Source: Nocardioidaceae bacterium
GTDB taxonomy: Bacteria > Actinomycetota > Actinomycetes > Propionibacteriales > Nocardioidaceae
Length of the DNA stretch: 7,942 nt
Direction: 5' to 3'
Assembly (NCBI GenBank): GCA_013811715.1
Contig: JACCUS010000332.1
Span: 1-7,942 of the forward strand
This document shows positions 1 through 5,896 of this stretch, piece after piece. The notes beneath the pieces were generated by a model that was not told where the DNA came from, did not search any database, and saw only the letters and a list, made by a program, of their open reading frames with translations. The position numbers and the translations under genes were made by a program. The first letter of the stretch is position 1. Every line of letters begins with the position of its first letter.

Positions 1-160
1 GGACCTCTTCGACGGTGCCGCCGAAGGTCTGGACCGTGGTCTCCTTGCCGTCGACCGAAACCGTCACGGTCTTGCGGGCGGCGGCAAACGCCACGGCGCC
101 GACCACGAGGGCCACAGTGAGGGTGGCGGACAAAATCGCGAGTGCGATCTTCTTCGTCAC
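1..160 (-). CDS. rpfB: Resuscitation-promoting factor RpfB-like protein, N-terminal fragment
   Basis: Only the first 53 codons are inside the window; the rest lies beyond base 1. The GTG start follows a GGAG (reverse complement at 165-168) by four bases. Residues 1-28 form a signal/anchor: basic MTKK, then a hydrophobic stretch rich in A, L and V. From about residue 29 the sequence KTVTVSVDGKETTVQTFGGT matches the start of a DUF348 (YabE-type) repeat, which in RpfB precedes a G5 domain and a lysozyme-like transglycosylase domain. RpfB is an exported muralytic enzyme that helps dormant actinobacterial cells resume growth. The position downstream of tatD and metG is the conserved rpfB place, with ksgA and ispE expected next. 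The catalytic domain is not visible, so another DUF348/G5 protein remains possible. Confidence 0.85.
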   Translation of the reverse strand, partial: MTKKIALAILSATLTVALVVGAVAFAAARKTVTVSVDGKETTVQTFGGTVEEV

Positions 161-191
161 AATGCTCCGAACTCTTGTAAGTCTCCGGTTC

Positions 192-237
192 GCAGGTGTG
201 CTTCGGTGCACGCGGGCATCCCTCGTGCACCGCCTGC
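192..237 (-). promoter_or_regulatory. Strong hairpin in the rpfB 5' leader
   Basis: A perfect 9-base inverted repeat, CGGTGCACG at 204-212 and CGTGCACCG at 224-232, encloses GGG (214-216) and CCC (220-222), which can pair across a 3-base loop after one mismatch. Outside it, GCAGG (192-196) pairs with CCTGC (233-237) with a 7-base bulge on one side. That makes about 17 base pairs, ending 31 bases before the rpfB start. No U-run follows on the minus strand, so it is not a textbook intrinsic terminator. A role in the leader RNA (folding switch, RNA stability, access to the ribosome site) is inference. Confidence 0.45.
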
Positions 238-246
238 TTCCGGCCA

Positions 247-286
247 CAAGTGCACGAACTTGCCAGAAGAATGGCCTGGAGGCAAG
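247..286 (-). promoter_or_regulatory. Two mutually exclusive hairpins in the rpfB leader
   Basis: One hairpin pairs CTTGCC (259-264) with GGCAAG (281-286), or alternatively CTTG/CAAG plus CCAG/CTGG with a 3-base bulge. A second hairpin, CAAGT (247-251) with ACTTG (258-262), uses the same bases 259-262, so both cannot form together. The loop side of the second carries GTGCAC (250-255), which is also present in both arms of the strong hairpin at 204-232 and could pair there. This kind of competition is typical of attenuators, but function here is inferred from sequence alone. Confidence 0.35.
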
Positions 287-312
287 AAAATCCGGCGGCC
301 CCCGCCTCAGGC

Positions 313-357
313 GTGACAGGACTCACTTCAATCACAGAAGTGTCACTAACAGGTCAC
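313..357 (-). promoter_or_regulatory. Helically phased GTGA half-site array upstream of rpfB
   Basis: Read on the minus strand, GTGAC (357 to 353), GTGAC (346 to 342) and GTGAT (335 to 331) start exactly 11 bases apart, followed by GTGAG (326 to 322) nine bases on, and then an inverted GTCAC (317 to 313). Direct repeats at one helical turn are the usual operator layout of OmpR/PhoB-family response regulators. MtrA, of that family, is known to act on rpf genes in other actinobacteria. Assigning MtrA here is inference. The same stretch can also fold: CACTTC (324-329) with GAAGTG (337-342), continued by GTGA/TCAC. Confidence 0.4.
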
Positions 358-394
358 GGCCCGCCCAGCCGCTATCGGCCGCCACCGCTCCCCG

Positions 395-1237
395 TCATCG
401 CGAACCACCCCAGGCCCCTCCGAACGCGGCATCGGTGTTGGCGCTGATCGCCGTACACAGCGTCACCAGGTCTTCCCCGCGCACCTCGGCCATCGCCCGC
501 ACCGTCGTCGGCACCAGGTACGACGCGTTGGGCCGTCCGCGGTGTGGCATCGGCGTCAAGAACGGCGCGTCGGTCTCCACCAGGATCTTGTCGAGCGGCG
601 TCACGACGAGCGCGTTTCGCAGGGGCTGGGCGTTCTTGAACGTCACCGTGCCGGCGAAGGAGAGGTACGCGCCCCGGTCGAGACACCTGCGCGCGAAGTC
701 GGCATCACCGGAGAAGCAGTGCAGCACGGTCCGCTCGGGCATCCCGTGCTCGTCGAGCATCGCGAGTACGTCGTCGTGGGCGTCTCGGTCATGGATCACC
801 AACGTCTTGCCGTGGCGGTGTGCCAGCGCGATGTGGGCGGCGAACGACCGGCGCTGCGCGTCGACGCCCTCCGGCCCGGTGCGGAAGTAGTCCAGCCCCG
901 TCTCGCCGACCGCCCGCACGCGGTGGCTCGACGCGACGAGCCGTTCGATCTCGGCCAGTCCATCGTCCAGGCGTCCGTCGGCGGCGAGCCGAGGCGCCTC
1001 GTTCGGGTGTACGGCGACGGCAGCCACGATCGCGTCGTGCTCCTCGGCGGTCCTGATCGCCCAGGCGGCGCCGGGCAGGTCGCATCCGACCTGCACGATC
1101 CGGTCCACGCCCACGCTGGTCGACAGCTCAAGGGCCGTCTCCGGGTCTAGCCAGGAGTCGCCGTCCTCGATGTCGAGGTGGCAGTGGTTGTCGACCACGG
1201 GCGCCGGAAGCGGCTCCGGCAGCGGCGGCCGCGTCAC
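395..1237 (-). CDS. tatD: TatD-family metal-dependent deoxyribonuclease
   Basis: A 280-residue cytosolic hydrolase of the TatD family (TIM-barrel amidohydrolase superfamily), whose members are two-metal 3'-5' exonucleases acting on DNA/RNA. All expected metal ligands are visible: H18-x-H20 in DNHCHLD, E112 in VGETGLD, H149 in VIHDRDA, H173 in LHCFSG and D223 in ETDAP. The GTG start chosen gives VTRPPLPEPL just ahead of the barrel and fits family length. An alternative GTG at 1321 overlaps the metG stop in a GTGA tetranucleotide, adding 28 residues; no clear ribosome site separates the two. Either way the gene is probably co-transcribed and translationally coupled with metG. The downstream neighbour is rpfB, as in other actinobacteria. 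The family call is very secure; the biological substrate is not. Confidence 0.93.
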   Translation of the reverse strand: MTRPPLPEPLPAPVVDNHCHLDIEDGDSWLDPETALELSTSVGVDRIVQVGCDLPGAAWAIRTAEEHDAIVAAVAVHPNEAPRLAADGRLDDGLAEIERLVASSHRVRAVGETGLDYFRTGPEGVDAQRRSFAAHIALAHRHGKTLVIHDRDAHDDVLAMLDEHGMPERTVLHCFSGDADFARRCLDRGAYLSFAGTVTFKNAQPLRNALVVTPLDKILVETDAPFLTPMPHRGRPNASYLVPTTVRAMAEVRGEDLVTLCTAISANTDAAFGGAWGGSR

Positions 1238-1317
1238 GTTGCGCTGACCGCCGAACTCGGCGTTCACACGCGATCGCATCGGCCGTGGCTGCTGCGGATC
1301 GGCGGAAGGCGACGAGG

Positions 1318-3129
1318 TCACGCCTGCGCCCCGGCCACGAGGCCGAGCCGGGCCAACTCCTCGTCGACGACGGTGGCGTCGAGCTTGGTGAAGACCGGGA
1401 TCGGCTTCGCTATCGGCGTCCCCGCGACGATCGGGTGGCGTCCCCACGACGGCGTCGGGGTGTAGTCGCCGGTGATGATCGGGTAGGGCTGACCGCTGTC
1501 GAGGTCCTCGACCTCCTCGATCCTGGGCATCGGGACAAACTCGCCCTCGCCTCCGAGGACGCGGTGCACCCGGTTGGCTGCATGCGGGAGGAACGGCGCG
1601 AGCAGCGTGTTGCAGTCGCTCACGGCCTGCGCTGTGACGTGGAGGATGGTCGCGAGGCGGTCACGCTGACTGGCGTCTTTGAGCTTGTAGGGCTCTTGCT
1701 CCGTGACGTACTTGTTGACCTCGCCGACCGTGCGCATCGCCTCTGCGATGGCCTGGCGGAACCGGTGCCTCCCAAGCGGACCCCCGACGGTGTCGAAGCT
1801 CGCCTCCACCAGATCGAGCAGCGACATATCGACATCGGTCAGCTCTCCCGCCGTCGGGACCTCGCCGAAGCCCTTGTGGATCATCGTGGCGGTGCGGTTG
1901 ACGAGGTTGCCCCAGCCCGCGACGAGCTCGCCATTTGTACGGCGCACGAATTCCGCCCACGTGAAGTCGCTGTCCGACGTCTCCGGTCCGGCCGCACAGA
2001 TGAAGTAGCGCAGCGCGTCGGCCTGGTAGCGCTCCAGCATGTCGCGCACGTAGATGACCACGCTGCGGCTGGTAGAGAACTGCCGGCTCTGCATCGTGAG
2101 GTACTCCGAGCTGACCACCTCGGTCGGAAGCTGCAGGTCGCCGTACTCGCCCGGCTCGCCGCCGCGACTGCCCAGACCGTTGTACGCCAACAACTCGGCC
2201 GGCCAGATCTGCGCGTGGAAGACGATGTTGTCCTTCCCCATGAAGTAATAGGCCCGGGCGTCGGGGTTGTTCCACCACGCGCGCCAACTGTCGGGGTCGC
2301 CTCGTCTTCGCGCCCACTCGATCGACGCTGACAGGTAGCCGATGACCGCGTCGAACCAGACGTAGAGCCGCTTGGTCGGCTGGTCACGCCAGCCGTCGAG
2401 TGGGATCGGGATGCCCCAGTCGATGTCGCGGGTCATCGCGCGCGGCTTGATGTCCGCCAGGATGTTCTGGCTGAAGCGGATCACGTTGGGACGCCAGGTG
2501 CCGGACGCCGCGCGCTCGTCGAGCCACTCCCCCAACGCCTCAGCCAGGGCCGGGAGGTCGAGGAAGAACTGCTGGCTCTCGACGAACTGGGGCGTCTCGC
2601 CGTTGATCTTGCTCACCGGGTCGATGAGGTCGGTCGCGTCGAGCTGGTTTCCACAGTTGTCGCACTGGTCCCCGCGTGCCCCCTCGTACCCGCAGATCGG
2701 GCACGTGCCCTCGATGTAGCGGTCTGGGAGGGTGCGACCCGTCGACGGCGAGATCGCGCCCTTGGTGGTCTGCTCCACCATGTAGCCGTTGCGATGCACA
2801 GTCAGGAACATCTCCTGCACCACGGCGTAGTGGTTGCGTGTCGTGGTGCGGGTGAAGAGATCGTAGGAGAGCCCGAGCGCGACGAGATCCTCGACGATGA
2901 ACCGGTTGTTCTTGTCGGCGAGCGCGCGCGGCGCAATGTCGGCGGCCTCGGCCGCAACGAGGATGGGGGTGCCGTGCTCGTCGGTGCCGCTGACCATGAG
3001 CACCTCGTGTCCGGCCATCCGCATGTACCGACTGAAGACGTCCGACGGCACACCGAATCCGGCCACGTGGCCGATGTGGCGCGGGCCGTTGGCGTACGGC
3101 CAGGCGACAGCGGACAGGACTTTGCTCAT
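1318..3129 (-). CDS. metG: Methionine--tRNA ligase
   Basis: A 603-residue class Ia aminoacyl-tRNA synthetase that charges tRNA(Met) with methionine in the cytosol. The HIGH signature is literal (H18-I-G-H21) within a Rossmann start WPYANGPRHIGH. The zinc knuckle of the connective peptide is C143-x2-C146 and C156-x2-C159. The fold continues with GTDEHGTP (48-55), DWGIPIP (237-243), YVWFDAVIGYL (256-266) and FMGKDN (296-301). The second catalytic loop reads QFSTSR (350-355) in place of KMSKS. An anticodon-binding helical domain follows (about 380-530), and there is no C-terminal tRNA-binding domain. The ATG is placed directly before the conserved N-terminus; a longer frame extends to 3426 but runs over rsmI and is not homologous. 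It lies 49 bases after rsmI and overlaps or nearly abuts tatD. A TAGGAT box lies just upstream. Confidence 0.97.
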   Translation of the reverse strand: MSKVLSAVAWPYANGPRHIGHVAGFGVPSDVFSRYMRMAGHEVLMVSGTDEHGTPILVAAEAADIAPRALADKNNRFIVEDLVALGLSYDLFTRTTTRNHYAVVQEMFLTVHRNGYMVEQTTKGAISPSTGRTLPDRYIEGTCPICGYEGARGDQCDNCGNQLDATDLIDPVSKINGETPQFVESQQFFLDLPALAEALGEWLDERAASGTWRPNVIRFSQNILADIKPRAMTRDIDWGIPIPLDGWRDQPTKRLYVWFDAVIGYLSASIEWARRRGDPDSWRAWWNNPDARAYYFMGKDNIVFHAQIWPAELLAYNGLGSRGGEPGEYGDLQLPTEVVSSEYLTMQSRQFSTSRSVVIYVRDMLERYQADALRYFICAAGPETSDSDFTWAEFVRRTNGELVAGWGNLVNRTATMIHKGFGEVPTAGELTDVDMSLLDLVEASFDTVGGPLGRHRFRQAIAEAMRTVGEVNKYVTEQEPYKLKDASQRDRLATILHVTAQAVSDCNTLLAPFLPHAANRVHRVLGGEGEFVPMPRIEEVEDLDSGQPYPIITGDYTPTPSWGRHPIVAGTPIAKPIPVFTKLDATVVDEELARLGLVAGAQA

Positions 3130-3136
3130 GCCCGCA

Positions 3137-3142
3137 ATCCTA
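3137..3142 (-). promoter_or_regulatory. Putative -10 box of metG (TAGGAT), possibly leaderless
   Basis: On the minus strand TAGGAT fits the actinobacterial -10 pattern TAnnnT and sits seven bases before the metG ATG, so transcription would begin at or next to the start codon. The hexamer also contains AGGA, which could instead act as a distant Shine-Dalgarno ten bases from the ATG. No recognisable -35 box was found 16-19 bases upstream. Confidence 0.35.
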
Positions 3143-3178
3143 TGGGCGTCGTCCACGCCATTTGCCGAGTGGGCGGGG

Positions 3179-4003
3179 TCAGCGGTGAGCCGCCTCGTAG
3201 ACGACCCGTCTCGCCAGCCCGGTCTCTCGTACGACGGCGGCGACCGCGTCCCGACGGGAGGCGCCACCCAGCACGTGGGTCTCGACCAGCTCACGGAGCC
3301 GTTCCGGGTCGGGCTCCTCAGCGCCGACCGGCGCGGCTCCGCCGACGACGACGGTGATCTCGCCTCGGACGCCGTCGACCGCCCAGGCGGCCAGCTCGTC
3401 GAGGCGCCCCCGTCGTACCTCCTCATGGGTCTTGGTCAGCTCGCGGCACACGGTGGCCGCCCGCTCTGCGCCGAAGGCCGCCGCCATGGCGGCGAGCGAC
3501 TCGGCGGTCCGGCGCGGCGCCTCGAAGAACACCATCGTGCGGGTTTCGCCGGCCAGCTCCGTCAGCCGCCGCGAGCGCTCGCCTGCCTTGCGGGGCAGGA
3601 AGCCCTCGAAGCAGAACCGGTCGACCGGCAGCCCCGACACCGCGAGGGCCGCCAGCACGGCGGAGGGGCCGGGCACCACCGTCACCTCGACCTCAGCCTC
3701 GACGGCGGCGGCCACCAGCCGGTACCCCGGGTCGGAGACGCTGGGCATGCCGGCGTCGGTGACGAGGACGACGCGCCGCCCGGCTTGGAGGGCGTCGAGC
3801 AGCATCGGCGTCCGGCCGACCTCGTTGCCCTCGAAGTACGACACGACTCGGCCGCGCAGCTCCACGCCCAGCCGCGACGCCAGCCGCTGCAGCCGTCGGG
3901 TGTCCTCGGCCGCCACCACGTCGGCGGCCGCCAGCTCGGTGGCCAGCCGCGGCGAGGCGTCCTCGATGCGCCCGATCGGGGTGGCCGCCAGCACCAACGT
4001 CAT
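3179..4003 (-). CDS. rsmI: 16S rRNA (cytidine(1402)-2'-O)-methyltransferase RsmI
   Basis: A 274-residue SAM-dependent methylase of the tetrapyrrole-methylase fold. RsmI adds the 2'-O-methyl group to C1402 in the 16S rRNA decoding centre, tuning start-codon selection and fidelity. Visible motifs are ATPIGRIEDAS (7-17), AAEDTRRL (31-38), VSYFEGNE (54-61), the SAM loop LVTDAGMPSVSDPGYRLV (80-97), VPGPSA (110-115) with VSGLP (122-126), and FEGFLPRK (132-139). Length and motif order are normal for the family. The ATG start is fixed by the family N-terminus MTLVLAATPIG; a frame continuing to 4108 would overlap pmt and is not used. It is the first gene of the leftward series, divergent from pmt, and has a CATAAT box six bases before the ATG, suggesting a leaderless transcript. 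Confidence 0.96.
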   Translation of the reverse strand: MTLVLAATPIGRIEDASPRLATELAAADVVAAEDTRRLQRLASRLGVELRGRVVSYFEGNEVGRTPMLLDALQAGRRVVLVTDAGMPSVSDPGYRLVAAAVEAEVEVTVVPGPSAVLAALAVSGLPVDRFCFEGFLPRKAGERSRRLTELAGETRTMVFFEAPRRTAESLAAMAAAFGAERAATVCRELTKTHEEVRRGRLDELAAWAVDGVRGEITVVVGGAAPVGAEEPDPERLRELVETHVLGGASRRDAVAAVVRETGLARRVVYEAAHR

Positions 4004-4009
4004 GACCGC

Positions 4010-4015
4010 ATTATG
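4010..4015 (-). promoter_or_regulatory. Putative -10 box of rsmI (CATAAT)
   Basis: CATAAT on the minus strand differs from TATAAT by one base and is separated from the rsmI ATG by exactly six bases. No Shine-Dalgarno lies in between, so a leaderless mRNA is the simplest reading. A -35 element would fall inside the start of pmt and none is obvious. Confidence 0.5.
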
Positions 4016-4019
4016 AACG

Positions 4020-4025
4020 TACGAT
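4020..4025 (+). promoter_or_regulatory. Putative -10 box of pmt (TACGAT)
   Basis: TACGAT matches TAnnnT and is six bases before the GTG of pmt, with no room for a ribosome-binding site. It is four bases from the opposing rsmI box, so the two promoters would compete for polymerase. Any -35 region would lie over the rsmI start and is not recognisable. Confidence 0.45.
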
Positions 4026-4031
4026 GACTCC

Positions 4032-5744
4032 GTGGCGACCACGACGACGGCTCCGACGAGCGAGCCTGAGCTTCGCCAACCCGATGCCGTGGCTCTGCTC
4101 GGACGCACGGTCGACGGGGAGGCGCTGCCTCGGATGCGGCGGCGGCTGACCCCGCTGCACTATCGCAGCGACCCGAAGTGGGGCTGGCTGGCGCCGCTGA
4201 TCGTCACATTCTTCGCCGGGTTGCTCCAGTTCTGGAGCCTGACGAGTCCCCCCGACATCACCTTCGACGAGACCTATTACGCCAAGGACGCCTACTCGCT
4301 GCTGGTCAAGCAGCACGCGGTGACCTTCATCAACGACTCCGAGACCGACGAGAGCGAAGCCGACAAGATCATCAACTCCGGCTCCACCGAGGGGATCTTC
4401 GCCGACCCGGTCAGCATGGTGGTGCACCCCGAGGTCGGCAAGTGGATGATCGCGTTCGGCGAGTGGCTGTTCGGGATGAACGCGCTGGGCTGGCGCTTCT
4501 CGGCGGCGCTGGTGGGGACGCTGATGGTCTTGGTGATGTGCCGGCTGGTACGGCGACTGACGGGCTCGACCCTGCTCGGCTGCGCCGCCGGGCTGCTGCT
4601 CGCCTTCGACGGCCTGCACTTCGTGATGTCGCGGATCGCGCTGCTCGACATCTTCATGGCCTTCTGGCTGCTGTGCGCGGTCGCGTGTCTGGTGGCGGAC
4701 CGGGACTGGGCCAGGGTGCGGATGGCGCGCCGCCGCGAGCCGTTGCTCGATGTCTCGAGGCGTGGCTTCGGACCGGTCCGGGGCCTGCTGTTCCGGCCGT
4801 GGCGGATCGGCGCCGGGGTCTGCTTCGGGCTGGCCGTCGGGGTGAAGTGGAACGCGCTGTTCGTGATCGCCGGCTTCGGGCTGTTGGCCTGGGCGTGGGA
4901 CTGCGGCATGCGGCGTTCGATGGGGGTGCGGTGGGCGGTCGCCAAGTCGTTCGTCGCCGACGCGATCCCCGGCTTCTTCTCGATCGTCGGAGTGGCGTTG
5001 GTGGTGTATGTGGTGTCGTGGATGGGCTTCTTGACCCATGCCGAGCTGTACGAGGACGAGTTCGGCCATGCGGTGGATGGCAACGACTGGACGTGGAGTT
5101 CGGTCGACGACAACCCCGGCAACCCGGTCGGGCACGTCGCCCATGACCTCAACATCTTGTGGAACTACCACAAAGAGGTCTACATGTTCCACACCGGCGA
5201 CTACATCAGGGAGGCCACCCACCCCTTCCAGTCCGACCCCGGCGGCTGGTTGCTGATCAACCGCCCGCTGGGCATCGCCTCGGTCTCGGGGGACAGTGAG
5301 GCGGTGCCGGAGTGCCCCGAGGGTCAGGAGTGCGTCAAGCAGGTGCTCGCCATCGGCACGCCGGTGCTGTGGTGGGGCGGCGTGATCGCCCTGTTCGTCG
5401 GGCTGGGCTACTGGCTGAGCCGGCGGGACTGGCGGTTCGGCATCCCGATCGTGGGAGTGCTGACCACCTGGCTGCCCTGGTTCAGGTACGACGACCGGCC
5501 CATCTTCTTCTACTACGCCATCGCGATAATCCCCTTCACCGTCATCGCCGTGACGCTGGTGTTGGGCAAGGTCCTCGGCAAGTCCGAGTCGACGTACCCC
5601 CGACGGCTGGTGGGGGTGCTGGCGGCCGGCGTCTTCGTGCTGGCGGTGGCGGCGAACTTCGCCTACTTCTACCCGATCCTGGCAAACCAGCTGCTCAGCA
5701 ACGAGGCGTGGAACGACCGGATGTGGCTCGTCGAGTGGATCTGA
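4032..5744 (+). CDS. pmt: Polyprenyl-phosphate-mannose--protein O-mannosyltransferase (PMT, GT39)
   Basis: A 570-residue polytopic membrane enzyme that transfers mannose from a polyprenyl phosphate carrier to Ser/Thr of secreted proteins during Sec export. After a cytoplasmic N-terminus (1-50) the first membrane helix (about 52-70) leads into the catalytic acidic pair D79-E80 in ITFDETYYAKDAY, the PMT hallmark. HPEVGKW (132-138), RFSAALVGTL (155-164), FDGLHFVMSRIALLDIFM (192-209) and GLAVGVKWNALF (266-277) are further family motifs. Later helices lie at about 313-335, 444-462, 470-485, 490-513 and 525-548, and the tail ends NDRMWLVEWI, typical of bacterial PMT. The GTG start is the only one that fits the divergent spacer. 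It is transcribed away from rsmI, the order also seen in mycobacteria. Which local proteins it modifies cannot be told. Confidence 0.94.
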   Translation: MATTTTAPTSEPELRQPDAVALLGRTVDGEALPRMRRRLTPLHYRSDPKWGWLAPLIVTFFAGLLQFWSLTSPPDITFDETYYAKDAYSLLVKQHAVTFINDSETDESEADKIINSGSTEGIFADPVSMVVHPEVGKWMIAFGEWLFGMNALGWRFSAALVGTLMVLVMCRLVRRLTGSTLLGCAAGLLLAFDGLHFVMSRIALLDIFMAFWLLCAVACLVADRDWARVRMARRREPLLDVSRRGFGPVRGLLFRPWRIGAGVCFGLAVGVKWNALFVIAGFGLLAWAWDCGMRRSMGVRWAVAKSFVADAIPGFFSIVGVALVVYVVSWMGFLTHAELYEDEFGHAVDGNDWTWSSVDDNPGNPVGHVAHDLNILWNYHKEVYMFHTGDYIREATHPFQSDPGGWLLINRPLGIASVSGDSEAVPECPEGQECVKQVLAIGTPVLWWGGVIALFVGLGYWLSRRDWRFGIPIVGVLTTWLPWFRYDDRPIFFYYAIAIIPFTVIAVTLVLGKVLGKSESTYPRRLVGVLAAGVFVLAVAANFAYFYPILANQLLSNEAWNDRMWLVEWI

Positions 5745-5896
5745 CTCGTCATCGAAGTCGTCGAGGTTGAGACACCGAACTCAGGATGGGGCGTGCGGCC
5801 GGGGGCAGGCCGTGGCCATTTGCGGAAAATCCGCTCCACACCAGCTTCGTTCGCCCTACTCTTGACCTGGAAGTGCGCCCTGGAAGGGGGTCGGCC
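5745..5896 (+). other. Spacer between pmt and the propeller gene
   Basis: No gene is supported here. A small hairpin, GCGGCC (5795-5800) with GGCCGT (5808-5813), could mark the end of the pmt transcript but lacks a T-run. A TAnnnT match, TACTCT (5857-5862), would place a transcript start about 28 bases before the next GTG; it has no -35 partner. Both are weak. Confidence 0.35.
5882..5890 (+). promoter_or_regulatory. Ribosome-binding site GGAAGGGGG fixing the propeller gene start
   Basis: A purine-rich run with AAGGGGG ends six bases before the GTG at 5897, good Shine-Dalgarno spacing. It decides in favour of this start over an in-frame ATG at 5786, which has no usable site and would add 37 residues of low-information sequence. 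This gene therefore differs from its neighbours, which look leaderless. Confidence 0.75.

Noticed and set aside
322..346. CRP/GlxR operator (TGTGA-N6-TCACA) in the GTGA array
   Set aside because: The close half-sites are direct repeats; the inverted pair (313-318 and 341-346) is too far apart for a CRP palindrome.
161..394. c-di-AMP (ydaO/yuaA) riboswitch before rpfB
   Set aside because: Such riboswitches precede some actinobacterial rpf genes, but I could not find the conserved core blocks in this gap.
15..890. Plus-strand open frame across rpfB leader and tatD
   Set aside because: Spans the antisense of two well-supported genes and the structured leader; composition is R/S/T/P-rich shadow.
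1285..2331. Long plus-strand open frame opposite metG (348 codons)
   Set aside because: R/V/D-rich product without motifs, antisense to conserved metG codons.
3130..3426. 99-residue N-terminal extension of MetG
   Set aside because: Overlaps rsmI and lies before the universally conserved MetRS N-terminus with HIGH near residue 18.
4011..5222. Long minus-strand open frame across pmt (403 codons)
   Set aside because: Low-complexity H/R/P/Q-rich product antisense to a clear membrane enzyme; typical high-GC shadow frame.
5824..5851. ECF (SigR/SigH-like) promoter GGAA...GTT before the propeller gene
   Set aside because: The spacing between the two elements is about two bases too long and the -35 lacks the following T.
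5786..5896. Upstream ATG start for the propeller protein
   Set aside because: No usable ribosome site, and the GTG at 5897 has a strong one at ideal spacing.
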